59,047 bases of DNA, from contig JAENYK010000021.1 of the NCBI GenBank assembly GCA_016841825.1, forward strand, positions 1 through 59,047, written 5' to 3'. Below the pieces are notes generated by a model. The model saw only the letters and a program-made list of their open reading frames with translations, ran no database searches and was not told the origin of the DNA. Shown here piece by piece: positions 47,749 through 58,470 of this stretch. Source of the stretch: Halothermothrix sp. (lineage in GTDB: Bacteria; Bacillota; Halanaerobiia; DY22613). How positions within the stretch are numbered: the stretch's first letter is position 1; every line of letters starts with the position of its first letter. The translations under genes were made by a program, and so were the position numbers.

Positions 47749-49017
47749 ATGTTTGCGGCATTGGGTAATGCGTTGAAGGTTAAGGAGTTAAGAGGCAAAG
47801 TTTTTTTCGTGTTAGCGATGATTGTTGTTTACCGAATCGGTTCACACATACCCGTTCCTGGCGTAAATGTGAGCCAATTAACTAATTTAGCTCAGGGCGG
47901 TATCTTGGGATTTTTAGATATGTTTGCGGGTGGTGCGTTGAAAAGATTCACCATCTTTGCTATGAGTATCAGTCCTTATATTACCGCTTCCATTATTATT
48001 AATCTTCTGGGTGTAGTAATTCCTTATTTAGAAGAGTTGTCTAAACAAGGTCCAGAAGGTAGGAAGAAGATAGCTCAATATACCCGTTATGGCACTGTTG
48101 TATTGGCGATCATTCAAGGTATAGGGTTGACTTTTTGGATGAGTAATCCTAGTATAAATGCTGTTCCTGACCCAAGCTTTTTCAACCTATTTACAATCGT
48201 AATTACCCTGACAGCCGGTACAGCCTTTTTGATGTGGTTAGGTGAGCAGATCACTGATAAAGGAATCGGAAATGGTATTTCCATTATCATCTTCGCTTCT
48301 ATCGTTTCCGGTTTTCCAACAGCTGTGCTTAGTACTTTTGATAAATTACGTGTAGGTGGTATCTCAATCTTGAATATATTGGTTTTTGCTGTATTAGCAT
48401 TGGTTATTATTGCAGCAGTTATCTTTATTCAACAAGGTGAGAGAAGAATTCCTGTTCAATATTCAAAGCGGGTAGTTGGTCGTAGAGTATACGGTGGTCG
48501 TAATACTCATATTCCAATGAAGGTTAATCAAGCTGGCGTTATACCGGTAATCTTTGCATCATCAGTACTGATGTTTCCGGCAACAATTTTAAAATTTATG
48601 CCGTGGGACTGGGCACAAGGGTTAGCAAGTGCACTAGACCCATCAATTGCGGGTATCTGGTATTTGCTACTTTTCTCAGCTTTGATTATCGTATTTACTT
48701 TCTTCTATACAGCCATCACATTCAACCCCGCTGATGTTGCTGATAACTTGAAAAAATACGGGGGATTTATCCCTGGTTTACGTCCGGGTCGTCCAACTAC
48801 TCAATATTTGGAAAGAGTGTTGTCCAGAATTACTTTATCTGGAGCAATTTTCTTAACATTAGTTGCGATTGTCCCGTATGTATTAAAGCCACTTACTGGA
48901 ATGCAAGTTCAATTTGGTGGCACTTCCCTGCTGATCGTTACTGGTGTTGCGCTTGAAACTATGAAACAGATTGAATCGTATCTGTTGATGCGCCACTATG
49001 AAGGCTTTCTTAAGTAA
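47749..49017 (+). CDS. secY: SecY, translocase channel subunit
   Basis: A 422-residue membrane protein with about ten transmembrane helices. Signatures are [12 protein letters not shown], the [18 protein letters not shown] segment and the cytoplasmic loop [10 protein letters not shown]. It forms the protein-conducting channel with SecE (22657) and SecG. Coupled to rplO and followed by adk as usual. Confidence 0.97.
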   Translation: MFAALGNALKVKELRGKVFFVLAMIVVYRIGSHIPVPGVNVSQLTNLAQGGILGFLDMFAGGALKRFTIFAMSISPYITASIIINLLGVVIPYLEELSKQGPEGRKKIAQYTRYGTVVLAIIQGIGLTFWMSNPSINAVPDPSFFNLFTIVITLTAGTAFLMWLGEQITDKGIGNGISIIIFASIVSGFPTAVLSTFDKLRVGGISILNILVFAVLALVIIAAVIFIQQGERRIPVQYSKRVVGRRVYGGRNTHIPMKVNQAGVIPVIFASSVLMFPATILKFMPWDWAQGLASALDPSIAGIWYLLLFSALIIVFTFFYTAITFNPADVADNLKKYGGFIPGLRPGRPTTQYLERVLSRITLSGAIFLTLVAIVPYVLKPLTGMQVQFGGTSLLIVTGVALETMKQIESYLLMRHYEGFLK

Positions 49018-49067
49018 ACAATACAACCTTATTTGTAAGGACGAGTTTCTTAAAGGAGGGGGAAGTT

Positions 49068-49715
49068 ATGCATTTTATATTAGTTGGTCTCCCTGGTGCA
49101 GGAAAAGGAACACAAGCGGTCAATTTGGTAGAAAAATATCAGATTCCACATATCTCTACTGGAGATATGTTTCGTGCTGCTTTGAAGAACGAAACTCCTC
49201 TGGGGCTTGAAGCCAGAAAATATATGGACCGTGGTGAGTTAGTGCCTGATGAAGTAACTATTGGGATTGTTCGTGAACGTTTGCAAGAGGATGATTGTAC
49301 AAAGGGTTTTCTTCTTGATGGATTCCCACGAACAATCCCTCAGGCTGAGGCATTAGATGGAATCATAGACTCACTTAATCTTAACCTGGATGGAGTAATC
49401 AGTATTGAAGTTCCGGAAGCAGATCTTCTACAAAGATTATCTGGAAGACGAGTTTGTCGAAGTTGTGGTGCTGCTTTCCACATACTTTATAATCCACCTC
49501 ATAAAGAGGGTGTATGTGATCAATGTGGAGGGGAATTGTATCAGCGAGACGATGACAAAGAAGAGGTCATCAAAAATAGATTAGATGTCAACCGTGAGAA
49601 GACACAAGTTTTAAAAGATTATTATAATCAAGCTGGGTTGCTAAGAGAAGTTGATGGTACTGGCGAATTTACAGAAGTGTTTAAACGAATCTGTCAAGTG
49701 ATTGAGGGGAAATAG
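49068..49715 (+). CDS. adk: Adenylate kinase, zinc-LID type
   Basis: A 215-residue enzyme interconverting ATP, ADP and AMP. P-loop GLPGAGKG is at 7-14, then [12 protein letters not shown] and [15 protein letters not shown]. The LID has four cysteines (CRSCG, then CDQCG), the zinc form of Gram-positives. The map start follows its stop directly. Confidence 0.97.
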   Translation: MHFILVGLPGAGKGTQAVNLVEKYQIPHISTGDMFRAALKNETPLGLEARKYMDRGELVPDEVTIGIVRERLQEDDCTKGFLLDGFPRTIPQAEALDGIIDSLNLNLDGVISIEVPEADLLQRLSGRRVCRSCGAAFHILYNPPHKEGVCDQCGGELYQRDDDKEEVIKNRLDVNREKTQVLKDYYNQAGLLREVDGTGEFTEVFKRICQVIEGK

Positions 49716-50462
49716 ATGATTATTATAAAATCCGAACGCGAAATCGAATTAATGAAAACTGCAAATCGAATTGTTGCAGAAACCCATGCATTACTTGCGG
49801 AAAGAGTTAAACCTGGAATTACCACAATTGATATTGATCGGATTGCCGAAGAATATATTTTAAAATGTGGTGCGACTCCAGCATTTAAAGGGTATAATGG
49901 ATTTCCTGCTACAGTTTGTATAGCAGTAAACGAGCAAGTTGTTCACGGTATCCCGGGTCAACGAATATTAAAGGATGGGGATATAATCGGTTTAGATATC
50001 GGTGCAGTTAAAAACGGTTACTATGGTGACGCCGCCCGAACATTGCCTGTGGGAGATGTAAGCCCAATAGCAAGAAAACTCATCGAGGTTACCAAAGATT
50101 CTCTTAATCAGGGAATTGCTCAGGCGAGAGTTGGTAATAGATTAACAGACATCTCACACGCGGTTCAACAATATGCCGAGTCTTACGGATTCTCTGTAGT
50201 CAGGCAATATGTTGGGCATGGAATCGGGAGAAAGATGCATGAGGCACCACAAGTTCCTAATTATGGTGTACCAGGTAGAGGTCCTCGGTTAAAGAAAGGG
50301 ATGGCTTTAGCGATTGAACCAATGATTAATGTTGGTGGATGGGAAGTCAAAATACTCTCTGATCGCTGGACTGTTGTAACTGCCGACGGTTCCCTTTCTG
50401 CTCATTATGAGGATACCATTGCAATTACCGATGGAGACCCGATGATTCTTACACGTCTCTAA
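49716..50462 (+). CDS. map: Methionine aminopeptidase, type I
   Basis: A 248-residue metalloprotease that removes initiator Met. The metal ligands are seen in GLDIGAVKNGYYGDAART (two Asp), GHGIGRKMHE (His), AIEPMI (Glu) and the final HYEDTIAIT (Glu). No gap to adk. Confidence 0.97.
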   Translation: MIIIKSEREIELMKTANRIVAETHALLAERVKPGITTIDIDRIAEEYILKCGATPAFKGYNGFPATVCIAVNEQVVHGIPGQRILKDGDIIGLDIGAVKNGYYGDAARTLPVGDVSPIARKLIEVTKDSLNQGIAQARVGNRLTDISHAVQQYAESYGFSVVRQYVGHGIGRKMHEAPQVPNYGVPGRGPRLKKGMALAIEPMINVGGWEVKILSDRWTVVTADGSLSAHYEDTIAITDGDPMILTRL

Positions 50463-50465
50463 AGA

Positions 50466-50495
50466 TTGTATATCAATGAGAAAATATGATATAAT
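50466..50495 (+). promoter_or_regulatory. Candidate promoter before the KOW gene
   Basis: TTGTAT, 18 bases, TATAAT, with TGA before the -10 (extended -10). It lies in the short gap after map and could feed the KOW gene, infA, rpmJ and the alpha cluster. Confidence 0.6.
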
Positions 50496-50518
50496 AAGTA
50501 TATTGGGGTGATTTTTCT

Positions 50519-50800
50519 ATGGACTCGAGCGCGTTTCAGCCTGGTCAAGTTGTTTCATCCAGAGCTGGTCGTGATCAGGGAAGATATTTTGTATTACTTG
50601 AAGTTGTCAGTGATTCATTGGTAAAAGTTGTAGATGGAGATTTGCGACGGATTGAAAAACCTAAGTTAAAAAATATAAAACATCTGGTTCCTCATAACAA
50701 AACAGTACTGTCTATAGCAGATAAGATAAAATCAGGGCAGCGGATTACCAATGAACAGGTTCGGCTAGCTTTGAGGGATACTTTGAGTGTGGAAACCTAA
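50519..50800 (+). CDS. KOW-domain (L14e-like) RNA-binding protein
   Basis: A 93-residue protein. The N-terminal KOW motif (FQPGQVVSSRAGRDQGRYFV) resembles archaeal and eukaryotic L14e/L6e. The function is unknown; RNA or ribosome binding is likely from the motif and from its place between map and infA, which is a recurring position in clostridial genomes. Weak GGGGTG ribosome binding site. Confidence 0.82.
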   Translation: MDSSAFQPGQVVSSRAGRDQGRYFVLLEVVSDSLVKVVDGDLRRIEKPKLKNIKHLVPHNKTVLSIADKIKSGQRITNEQVRLALRDTLSVET

Positions 50801-50821
50801 ATAAGGAGGTTTGAAGACCGC

Positions 50822-51040
50822 ATGTCAAAAGATGATGCCATTGAAGTTGAAGGTACAGTTATTGAACCGTTGCCAAATGCAATGTTTCGAGTTGAATTAG
50901 TCAATGGTCATAAAGTGTTAGCCCATGTTTCCGGCAAAATGAGAATGAACTTTATAAGAATTCTACCAGGAGATAAAGTAACTGTTGAACTGTCGCCATA
51001 TGATTTGACCCGTGGCAGAATAACTTACCGTCATAAATAA
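50822..51040 (+). CDS. infA: Translation initiation factor IF-1
   Basis: A 72-residue OB-fold factor that blocks the A site during initiation. It shows [39 protein letters not shown] and [13 protein letters not shown]. Confidence 0.98.
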   Translation: MSKDDAIEVEGTVIEPLPNAMFRVELVNGHKVLAHVSGKMRMNFIRILPGDKVTVELSPYDLTRGRITYRHK

Positions 51041-51067
51041 AGTTCTCTTACAGAAGGAGGGTTCACA

Positions 51068-51181
51068 GTGAAAGTAAAACCATCTGTTAAGCCAATGTGT
51101 GATAAATGTAAAATTATCAGAAGAAAAGGCCGGGTTCTGGTTATTTGTGAGAACCCAAAGCATAAACAACGTCAAGGTTAA
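51068..51181 (+). CDS. rpmJ: Ribosomal protein L36 (zinc form)
   Basis: A 37-residue protein read directly from the sequence: [20 protein letters not shown], then [17 protein letters not shown]. The CxxC, C and H zinc ligands are intact. GTG start with GGAGGG upstream. Between infA and rpsM as usual. Confidence 0.96.
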   Translation: MKVKPSVKPMCDKCKIIRRKGRVLVICENPKHKQRQG

Positions 51182-51205
51182 TAAATTAGGAGGTGTGACA
51201 AGAGC

Positions 51206-51574
51206 ATGGCAAGAATTGAAGGTGTCGATCTACCTCGCGACAAGCGAATTGAGTATGGTTTAACCTATATTTATGGTATCGGCTTATCCACTGCACAGAA
51301 GATTTTGGCATCCACAGGAATTAATCCTGATACTCGTGTGCGAGATTTGACCGAAGAAGAAGTAGGTCTGTTAAGAACTGAAATTAGCAAATATCCTGTG
51401 GAGGGTGAACTTCGTCGTGAAGTTCGTGCTAATATTAAGCGTTTGATGGACATTGGTTCTTACCGTGGTTACAGACACCGTAGAGGTTTACCTTTACGTG
51501 GTCAAAGAACTAGAACTAATGCACGTACACGTAAAGGCCCAGCTAAAACTGTTGGTGCAAAACGTGGTAAGTAA
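51206..51574 (+). CDS. rpsM: Ribosomal protein S13
   Basis: A 122-residue S13. It shows [20 protein letters not shown], the helix-turn [11 protein letters not shown] and the tail [23 protein letters not shown] ribosome binding site. Confidence 0.98.
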   Translation: MARIEGVDLPRDKRIEYGLTYIYGIGLSTAQKILASTGINPDTRVRDLTEEEVGLLRTEISKYPVEGELRREVRANIKRLMDIGSYRGYRHRRGLPLRGQRTRTNARTRKGPAKTVGAKRGK

Positions 51575-51599
51575 TTTTATGGAAAAGGAGGGATAACCG

Positions 51600-51992
51600 A
51601 TGGCAAAAGGGAAACGTAGAGTTCGTAAGAAGAAGGTAAAAAAGAATGTTGATAAAGGGCAAGCCCATATTCGCTCAACATTTAACAATACAATTATTAC
51701 TTTAACAGATATGAACGGTAATGTTTTATCCTGGTCCAGTGGTGGAAATGTTGGTTACAAAGGTTCCCGGAAAAGTACTCCATTTGCTGCTCAGATGGCT
51801 GCAGAAACTGCTGCTAAATCTGCAATGGAACACGGTTTGAGGGAAGTTGAAGTGTATGTAAAAGGTCCTGGTGCAGGAAGAGAATCTGCTATCAGATCTT
51901 TACAGGCTGCCGGTTTGGAAGTCAGTCTGATTAAAGACGTAACTCCAATCCCCCACAACGGATGTCGGCCGCCAAAACGTCGTCGTGTTTAG
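51600..51992 (+). CDS. rpsK: Ribosomal protein S11
   Basis: A 130-residue S11 of the platform. It shows [18 protein letters not shown] and the C-terminal [16 protein letters not shown]. The 111-base gap after it holds a short hairpin (about 52009-52022) but no clear promoter. Confidence 0.98.
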   Translation: MAKGKRRVRKKKVKKNVDKGQAHIRSTFNNTIITLTDMNGNVLSWSSGGNVGYKGSRKSTPFAAQMAAETAAKSAMEHGLREVEVYVKGPGAGRESAIRSLQAAGLEVSLIKDVTPIPHNGCRPPKRRRV

Positions 51993-52103
51993 TAGTATTT
52001 GTTTGATTTTGGTTTAGACCAAGATTTTTCTGGTAAGAATATTGATTAGTTATGTTGAATATCATTTAAGAGAATTTTGTAAACAATGGAGGTGTAGTCA
52101 TTA

Positions 52104-52730
52104 ATGGCACGCTATACAGGACCGGTATGTCGTCTTTGTCGTCGTGAAGGCGAAAAACTGTATTTAAAAGGTGAACGTTGCTATACTGATAAATGTGCTA
52201 TCGTAAGACGTGCTTATGCTCCTGGTCAGCATGGTCAAAGTAGATCTAAGACCTCTGAGTATGGTCAGCAATTAAGAGAAAAGCAGAAAGTACGTCGTGT
52301 TTATGGTGTTCTGGAACGTCAATTTAGAAATTATTTTGAAATTGCTGAGAAAAAGACTGGTATTACCGGTGAAAACTTTTTGGCAATTTTGGAAAAACGT
52401 CTGGATAATGTAGTTTATAGATTAGGTTTTGCTGCTTCTCGTAATGAAGCAAGACAATTAATTCTCCATGGTCATATACGGGTTAACGGTGGCAAAGTTA
52501 ATATTCCATCTTTCATGGTATCTGTCGGTGATACTATTGAGATTCGCGAGAAAAGCAAAAATATTCATCGGATGAAAGAGATTAAAGAGCAAAATGAGAC
52601 TTATAAGTCTCCATCTTGGTTGGAATCCAATATAGCTAATCTCTCTGGTTCCGTTTTGGCAGAACCAAAACGAGAAGATATTGATATACCAATCGAAGAA
52701 CACTTAATCGTTGAGTTTTACTCCAGATAA
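52104..52730 (+). CDS. rpsD: Ribosomal protein S4 (cysteine form)
   Basis: A 208-residue S4, a primary 16S binder. The N-terminus has [18 protein letters not shown] and a further Cys in DKCAIVRR, a zinc-binding form. The S4 RNA-binding domain includes [20 protein letters not shown]. Its ribosome binding site is TGGAGGTG. Confidence 0.97.
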   Translation: MARYTGPVCRLCRREGEKLYLKGERCYTDKCAIVRRAYAPGQHGQSRSKTSEYGQQLREKQKVRRVYGVLERQFRNYFEIAEKKTGITGENFLAILEKRLDNVVYRLGFAASRNEARQLILHGHIRVNGGKVNIPSFMVSVGDTIEIREKSKNIHRMKEIKEQNETYKSPSWLESNIANLSGSVLAEPKREDIDIPIEEHLIVEFYSR

Positions 52731-52803
52731 TATTGATCTGATTGATTACCCTCAAAGATAGAAAAACACCATATGGGTAGTGATAAAGGAGGGTGTTAAG
52801 TTG

Positions 52804-53748
52804 ATGATCGAAATTGAAAAGCCTCGCATAGAAAAAGTAGAGTGCACAAATACCTATGGTAAGTTTGTGATTAGCCCACTTGAGAGAGGATATGGTATAA
52901 CTTTGGGTAATTCTTTACGAAGGATTCTGTTGTCTTCCCTTCCAGGAGCAGCGATTACCTATGTAAAGATTGATGGAGTACGCCATGAATTTACCTCAGT
53001 TCCAGGTGTTGTTGAAGATGTGACAGATATTATTCTTAACTTAAAAGGGTTAATTTTAAAGAACCACTCTGATGAGCCTCAGATTATTCGTTTAGATGTA
53101 TCAGGTGAAGGTGAAGTTACTGGTAAAGATTTTAATACTACAGGTGATGTTGATGTCTTAAATCCAGATCATCTCATTGCCACACTTGATTCAGATGGTG
53201 AGTTACGTCTTGAGGCTACTGTAGAGCGAGGTAGAGGATATCTATCGGCTGAAGAAGTAAAGGAAGAAAGAGAACACATCATTGGGCTCATCCCAGTAGA
53301 TGCAGCCTTTACACCAATCCGTCGTGTGAATTTTTCTGTAGAAGATACCCGGGTGGGTCAGGTCACTGACTATGATCGTTTAATAATCGAGGTATATACT
53401 AATGGTAGTATCGGACCAGACGAAGCAATTAGTCTGGGTGCTCGTATTCTCCAGGAACATTTAGCCCTCTTCATAAATCTTACTCAAGATGTGAGTAATG
53501 TTGAGATTATGATTGAAAAAGAGGAAGAAGAGAAAGATAAGATTATGGAAACTACCATTGAAGAATTGGAACTTTCAGTAAGATCTTCTAACTGTTTGAA
53601 GAGAGCGGGTATTAATACCGTGGAAGAATTGGTTCAGAAGAGTGAGGAAGATTTGATGAAGGTTCGTAATTTGGGCAGAAAATCACTAATGGAAATAAAA
53701 GAAAGACTCGCTGATTTAAATCTTAATATGAAAAAATCGGATTCGTAA
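52804..53748 (+). CDS. rpoA: RNA polymerase alpha subunit
   Basis: A 314-residue alpha subunit. The N-terminal assembly domain has [20 protein letters not shown] and [18 protein letters not shown]. The C-terminal domain that binds UP elements and activators shows [20 protein letters not shown] and [18 protein letters not shown]. The ATG at 52804 is chosen, nine or so bases after GGAGGG. Confidence 0.98.
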   Translation: MIEIEKPRIEKVECTNTYGKFVISPLERGYGITLGNSLRRILLSSLPGAAITYVKIDGVRHEFTSVPGVVEDVTDIILNLKGLILKNHSDEPQIIRLDVSGEGEVTGKDFNTTGDVDVLNPDHLIATLDSDGELRLEATVERGRGYLSAEEVKEEREHIIGLIPVDAAFTPIRRVNFSVEDTRVGQVTDYDRLIIEVYTNGSIGPDEAISLGARILQEHLALFINLTQDVSNVEIMIEKEEEEKDKIMETTIEELELSVRSSNCLKRAGINTVEELVQKSEEDLMKVRNLGRKSLMEIKERLADLNLNMKKSDS

Positions 53749-53762
53749 AGGAGGGAAAGCTG

Positions 53763-54101
53763 ATGAAGCGCAAGTTAGGCAGAGTCTCAGCTCACCGTCA
53801 AGCTATGCTTGCTAACCTGGTTACCTCTTTATTTAGACACGAGAGAGTAGAAACTACTTTAATGAAAGCAAAAGATGCTCGTTCTGTTGCAGAGAAATTG
53901 ATAACTGCAGCTAAAAAAGGTGACCTTCATTCCCGTCGTAAAGTTATGCGCGTTATTAAAGATAAAGATGTTGTTGCAAAATTGTTTGACAACATTGGTC
54001 CACGTTTTTCTGAACGTCCAGGTGGATACACCCGGGTATTGAAATTAGATCCGCGCCGTGGAGATGCTGCTCCAATGGCTATTCTGGAGTTAGTAGAATA
54101 G
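53763..54101 (+). CDS. rplQ: Ribosomal protein L17
   Basis: A 112-residue L17. It shows [38 protein letters not shown] and [19 protein letters not shown]. Last gene of the alpha cluster. Confidence 0.98.
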   Translation: MKRKLGRVSAHRQAMLANLVTSLFRHERVETTLMKAKDARSVAEKLITAAKKGDLHSRRKVMRVIKDKDVVAKLFDNIGPRFSERPGGYTRVLKLDPRRGDAAPMAILELVE

Positions 54102-54115
54102 TTTGGCAGTCAAAT

Positions 54116-54171
54116 GCAGCCATTTGAAAGTGTAAGGCAGAAGTAAATGGCTGCCTTATTCTTTATTTTTT
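54116..54171 (+). terminator. Terminator of the alpha cluster
   Basis: GCAGCCATTT (54116-54125) pairs with AAATGGCTGC (54145-54154) across a loop of about 19 bases, followed by a T-rich run to 54171. Confidence 0.75.
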
Positions 54172-54197
54172 AAGATTAAAAAATTAGGTGATCTTTT

Positions 54198-55013
54198 ATG
54201 AGTTTTATTGAAATTAGAAATGTTGAGTATAAATATGCAGAAGATATGGCTGCTCTGAAGGGTATCACTCTAAATATTCAGGAGGGAGAGTTTACCGTTA
54301 TTATTGGGTCTAATGGCTCTGGTAAATCTACTTTGGCAAAACTTCTGAATGTTTTGTTAGTGCCTGATTCTGGTTCTATATTAGTAGATGGCATGGATTC
54401 TAAAGATCAAAACAATGTTTGGGAGATTAGACAACGAGTAGGAATGGTTTTTCAGAATCCTGATAATCAGTTAGTTGCTACCACAGTAGAAGAAGACGTT
54501 GCTTTTGGTCCCGAAAATCTTGGTATAGATCCGAAAGAAATTCGTAAAAGAGTTGATGATTCTTTGCGCCAAGTAGGGATGGATGGTTATCAAAAACATG
54601 CTCCCCATAATCTTTCTGGTGGTCAAAAGCAACGGATTGCTATTGCAGGAGTAATTGCAATGTTACCCAAATGTATTGTTTTAGATGAGCCAACAGCTAT
54701 GCTTGACCCTCAGGGAAGGCGCGAAGTTATTGAAACCATTACTCGTTTAAATCATAATGAGGGGAAAACGATTATTCATATAACTCACTATATGGAAGAA
54801 GCAATAGGTGCTGACCGGGTGATTGTATTGGATAATGGAGAGGTTAAGATGATGGGGACTCCCGCTGAAGTATTTCAAGAGGTTGACAAACTAAAGTCAT
54901 TTCAGTTAGATGTGCCGCCAATAACAGAATTGGCTTATGAATTAAGTCGTTCTGGATTAATAATACCTGGAGGTATTTTAACTGTTGAAGAGTTGGTGGA
55001 AAAATTATGCTAA
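54198..55013 (+). CDS. ecfA1: EcfA1, ECF transporter ATPase
   Basis: A 271-residue ABC ATPase of the energy-coupling factor module that serves vitamin and metal S-components. Walker [10 protein letters not shown] lies near residue 37, the signature is [13 protein letters not shown], and Walker B is [11 protein letters not shown]. It overlaps ecfA2 by seven bases. The S-components are elsewhere in the genome. Confidence 0.95.
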   Translation: MSFIEIRNVEYKYAEDMAALKGITLNIQEGEFTVIIGSNGSGKSTLAKLLNVLLVPDSGSILVDGMDSKDQNNVWEIRQRVGMVFQNPDNQLVATTVEEDVAFGPENLGIDPKEIRKRVDDSLRQVGMDGYQKHAPHNLSGGQKQRIAIAGVIAMLPKCIVLDEPTAMLDPQGRREVIETITRLNHNEGKTIIHITHYMEEAIGADRVIVLDNGEVKMMGTPAEVFQEVDKLKSFQLDVPPITELAYELSRSGLIIPGGILTVEELVEKLC

Positions 55014-55864
55014 TTAAACTTGAAAATGTTAGCCATTTGTATGAAGACCAATCCACAGTGGCTGCATTAAAAGATATTAACTTAACAGTAAATCAAAACG
55101 AATTTATTGGATTGGTTGGTCATACTGGTTCTGGAAAATCAACTTTAATTCAGACTTTGAACGGTTTAATACGCCCTACCAGGGGAAAAATCTTTATTGA
55201 AAATGAAGAAATAACCAGTAAAGGATTTGATTTGAAGACGATTCGACGAAAGATTGGTTTGGTCTTTCAGTATCCAGAGCACCAACTTTTTGAAGAGACT
55301 GTAGAGAAGGATATAGCTTTTGGACCACGGAATTTAGGTTTATCAGCCAATCAGATAATAGACAGGGTTCATTGGGCTATGGATATGGTACAGATGGATT
55401 ATGATGAATTTCGCCAACGTTCACCATTTCAGTTGAGTGGAGGACAGAAACGTAAAGTGGCTATCGCTGGAGTTTTGGCGATGAGGCCTCAAGTACTAAT
55501 TCTGGATGAACCTTCAGCTGGATTGGATCCGATGGGACGGAATCAGTTGTTACAATTGTTGATTAGACTTAATAAAGAATATCAAATGACCATTATCTTG
55601 GTGTCACATCGGATGGAGGAAGTTGCTGAATTAGCAGATCGATTATTGGTTATGAATGAAGGCTATTTGGTTTTAGATGATTCGCCGCGCGAAGTTTTTC
55701 AAAATGTTAATCTTTTAGAAGAGATTGGATTAGGGATTCCGCAGGTTACACGATTGCTCTGGGAGATTAAAAAACGAGGGTATAATATTCGTACAGATCT
55801 CCTTACCTTAAAAGAAGTAAAGGAAGAGATAATCTCGTTTACAAGGGGTAGAGAGCTATGTTAA
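55007..55864 (+). CDS. ecfA2: EcfA2, ECF transporter ATPase
   Basis: A 285-residue second ATPase of the ECF module. Walker [11 protein letters not shown]-loop [15 protein letters not shown], signature [13 protein letters not shown] and Walker [14 protein letters not shown] are intact. It overlaps ecfT by seven bases, so the three subunits are translated together. Confidence 0.95.
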   Translation: MLIKLENVSHLYEDQSTVAALKDINLTVNQNEFIGLVGHTGSGKSTLIQTLNGLIRPTRGKIFIENEEITSKGFDLKTIRRKIGLVFQYPEHQLFEETVEKDIAFGPRNLGLSANQIIDRVHWAMDMVQMDYDEFRQRSPFQLSGGQKRKVAIAGVLAMRPQVLILDEPSAGLDPMGRNQLLQLLIRLNKEYQMTIILVSHRMEEVAELADRLLVMNEGYLVLDDSPREVFQNVNLLEEIGLGIPQVTRLLWEIKKRGYNIRTDLLTLKEVKEEIISFTRGRELC

Positions 55865-56649
55865 AAAGTGTTACTATAGGGCAATATATATATCGGGATT
55901 CTCTCATTCATCGATTAGATGCGCGGATAAAAATTTTGGCTACTCTTATAGTGATGATTGGTTTATTTATGGTCGATCGATTTATTGGTTTTGGTTTAGT
56001 AGCTGTATTTGTAGGTACTCTTATCTCTCTGGCTAAATTACCTTATAAAAGGGTTTTACGTGGATTAAAACCTATAATTTTCATAGCTATATTTACTTTT
56101 ATTTTGCATCTATTTTTCACCCCAGGAGGGGAGTTGCTTTTTAAGATTGGGTTTTTAACTGTTTATGAAGATGGTCTTGTTACAGGTTTATTTATGGTAG
56201 TCAGGATTTTGCTCTTAATATTATTTACATCGTTATTAACACTAACTACATCACCTATTGAATTAACAGATGCTATCGAATATCTGCTTAAGCCATTTCA
56301 AAAAGTGGGGGTACCTGCGCATGAGTTGGCGATGATGATGACGATTGCTTTACGTTTCATTCCCACTTTGATGGAAGAGGCAGATAAGATTATGAAAGCT
56401 CAACAAGCTAGAGGAGCAGACTTTGAATCAGGTAGTTTGTTACGTAAGGCTAAAAGTCTTATTCCGTTATTAATACCGTTATTTATTAGTGCTTTTCGAC
56501 GAGCTGATGACCTAGCTTTAGCGATGGAAGCAAGATGTTATCGGGGAGGAGAAAATCGTACCCGAATGAATCAACTAAAATATCGGGTCCATGATTTTAT
56601 TGCATTTGGCTTAATAATAATTTTTACTGTGACATTAATTATTTTGTAG
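55858..56649 (+). CDS. ecfT: EcfT, ECF transporter transmembrane subunit
   Basis: A 263-residue membrane protein with several transmembrane helices (residues about 25-60, 65-85, 105-130 and 240-262). The two Ala-Arg coupling motifs that grip the ATPases are seen as QQARGADFESG and AMEARCYRGG. Confidence 0.95.
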   Translation: MLKSVTIGQYIYRDSLIHRLDARIKILATLIVMIGLFMVDRFIGFGLVAVFVGTLISLAKLPYKRVLRGLKPIIFIAIFTFILHLFFTPGGELLFKIGFLTVYEDGLVTGLFMVVRILLLILFTSLLTLTTSPIELTDAIEYLLKPFQKVGVPAHELAMMMTIALRFIPTLMEEADKIMKAQQARGADFESGSLLRKAKSLIPLLIPLFISAFRRADDLALAMEARCYRGGENRTRMNQLKYRVHDFIAFGLIIIFTVTLIIL

Positions 56650-56660
56650 GGGATGATTAA

Positions 56661-57407
56661 GTGCGTTATTTTAAATGTATCGTAGAGTATGATGGTACTA
56701 GCTATAGCGGTTGGCAGAGACAAAAAAATACTCCACATACAATTCAAGAAAAGATTGAAAATGCACTTAGGATTATAGCAAAGGAGCAAATTCCTGTAAT
56801 GGCTGCTAGCCGAACTGATGCTGGAGTACACGCATATGGTCAGGTTATTGGGTTTAAGATGAAGAGTGGTATTCCCTTAGAAAAGCTCTCTTTGGCTATG
56901 AATGGTTTACTTCCGACAGATATAAGAATTAAAGAAGCTAGGGAGGTTGACCAGGATTTTCATCCTCGTTTTCAGGCTATTGGTAAGATATACAATTATT
57001 ATTTGGATAATAGAAATATTCAATCAGTTTTTCAAAGAAATTATGCTTACCATATACCTATAAAATTGGATATTAGTAATATGAAAAAAAGTAGTAAATA
57101 CCTCATCGGAACTAATGATTTCTCATCTTTTCGGGCTTCAGGTTGTTCTGCTAAATCTCCAGTTCGTACTCTAAAAAGAATAGATGTCGAAAAAAAAGAT
57201 GATTTTATTCGACTTGAATTCGAAGGTGATGGGTTTTTATATAACATGGTAAGGATATTGACTGGGACGTTAGTTTATGCTGGGATGAATAAATTTACAT
57301 CACTAGATGTGAGGGATATTTTAGATGCTCAAGATCGTACTTTGGCAGGCCCAACTGTACCAGCTCATGGGTTATATTTAGTTAAAGTTTTTTATGGTGG
57401 AAAATGA
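56661..57407 (+). CDS. truA: TruA, tRNA pseudouridine(38-40) synthase
   Basis: A 248-residue enzyme modifying the tRNA anticodon arm. The catalytic Asp is in ASRTDAGVHAYGQVI, near residue 52. It also shows GTNDFSSFRASGC and GDGFLYNMVRILTGTLV. GTG start. The order ecfT-truA-rplM-rpsI is the standard Firmicutes one. Confidence 0.96.
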   Translation: MRYFKCIVEYDGTSYSGWQRQKNTPHTIQEKIENALRIIAKEQIPVMAASRTDAGVHAYGQVIGFKMKSGIPLEKLSLAMNGLLPTDIRIKEAREVDQDFHPRFQAIGKIYNYYLDNRNIQSVFQRNYAYHIPIKLDISNMKKSSKYLIGTNDFSSFRASGCSAKSPVRTLKRIDVEKKDDFIRLEFEGDGFLYNMVRILTGTLVYAGMNKFTSLDVRDILDAQDRTLAGPTVPAHGLYLVKVFYGGK

Positions 57408-57417
57408 TATAAATTCC

Positions 57418-57447
57418 TTGACATGATGTACAATTTTGTATTACAAT
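57418..57447 (+). promoter_or_regulatory. Promoter of rplM-rpsI
   Basis: TTGACA, 18 bases, TACAAT, just after truA. Confidence 0.82.
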
Positions 57448-57454
57448 ATATTTT

Positions 57455-57530
57455 GGAGTTTCGATAAATTACGTATGACCACTAGCCCCGGCGTATGCAT
57501 TTTAGATACTCCGTTTAATTCGTAATTGTA
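57455..57530 (+). ncRNA. Likely ribosomal protein L13 leader
   Basis: Between the rplM promoter and ribosome binding site, AATTACG (57468-57474) pairs with CGTAATT (57521-57527), enclosing an inner helix around ACGTATG and a GGCGTATGC segment. Position and shape fit the Firmicutes L13 leader. I judge by position more than by sequence, so the family call is tentative. Confidence 0.5.
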
Positions 57531-57543
57531 AGGAGGGAAAATG

Positions 57544-57978
57544 ATGAAGTCTTATATGGCTAAACCTCAAGATATCGAACGTAAATGGTATGTTGTTGAT
57601 GCTACTGATCAACCATTAGGCCGCGTAGCTAGCGAGGTTGCTAAAGTTTTGCGTGGTAAGCATAAACCTACTTTTACCCCACATATGGATACTGGTGATT
57701 TTGTAATTGTAGTAAATGCTGAGAAGGTTAAACTTACCGGAAAGAAATGGGACAAAAAAATGTATTATCGTCACACTGGATATCCGGGTGGCTTGAAAGA
57801 GATGAATTATGACAAATTACGTGCAAAAGCTCCTGAGATGATTATTGAGCTTGCAGTCAAAGGTATGTTGCCTAAAAACACTTTAGGTCGTGCTCAATTG
57901 AAAAAACTGAAAGTTTATGCTGGATCTGAGCATCCACATCAAGCTCAGCAGCCTGAAGATTTGAAGTTCAATATTTAG
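57544..57978 (+). CDS. rplM: Ribosomal protein L13
   Basis: A 144-residue L13, an early assembly protein. It starts [20 protein letters not shown] and shows [19 protein letters not shown] and [19 protein letters not shown]. The second of two ATGs (57544) is better spaced from GGAGGG. Confidence 0.97.
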   Translation: MKSYMAKPQDIERKWYVVDATDQPLGRVASEVAKVLRGKHKPTFTPHMDTGDFVIVVNAEKVKLTGKKWDKKMYYRHTGYPGGLKEMNYDKLRAKAPEMIIELAVKGMLPKNTLGRAQLKKLKVYAGSEHPHQAQQPEDLKFNI

Positions 57979-58020
57979 TTTTCATAGATGATTACTTTGA
58001 GATCGAAAGGAGGAATACAA

Positions 58021-58416
58021 GTGGCTCAACAAGTACAATATCGTGGGACTGGGCGTAGAAAAACTTCTACTGCTCGTGTTCGTTTAGTACCTGGTGAAGG
58101 TAAGATTATCATTAATAATAGACCTGTTAATGAATATTTTGGTCGCAGTGTTTGTGAGCAGATCGTTAAAGCTCCTCTTGAAGCGACTGGTACTATTGGC
58201 AAATTTGACGTATTAGTAAACGTTAACGGGGGAGGCCAAACCGGTCAGGCTGGTGCTATTCGTCATGGTGTTGCCCGTGCTTTATTGGTGGTAGATAATG
58301 ATTTTCGTCCAACTCTAAAGAATGCTGGTTTCTTAACTAGAGATCCGAGAATGAAAGAGCGTCGCAAGTACGGTTTGAAAAAAGCCCGGAAAGCTCCTCA
58401 GTTCTCCAAGCGTTAA
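58021..58416 (+). CDS. rpsI: Ribosomal protein S9
   Basis: A 131-residue S9 contacting P-site tRNA with its C-terminal tail. It shows [38 protein letters not shown] and the end [19 protein letters not shown] start at 58021 after AAAGGAGG. Confidence 0.97.
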   Translation: MAQQVQYRGTGRRKTSTARVRLVPGEGKIIINNRPVNEYFGRSVCEQIVKAPLEATGTIGKFDVLVNVNGGGQTGQAGAIRHGVARALLVVDNDFRPTLKNAGFLTRDPRMKERRKYGLKKARKAPQFSKR

Positions 58417-58437
58417 AATATTTTTATTATATATTGC

Positions 58438-58470
58438 AAAAAAGCAGTATGATGTTCATGCTGCTTTTTT
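58438..58470 (+). terminator. Intrinsic terminator after rpsI
   Basis: AAAAAAGCAGTATGA pairs with TCATGCTGCTTTTTT (one G-T pair), three-base loop, ending in a T run. The A run before the stem also makes it a possible terminator for the other strand. Confidence 0.9.

Noticed and set aside
52009-52028. Small hairpin TTGGT-TTAG-ACCAA then GATTTTTC between rpsK and rpsD
   Set aside because: Only five base pairs with a weak T run; too little to call a terminator or an S4 leader.
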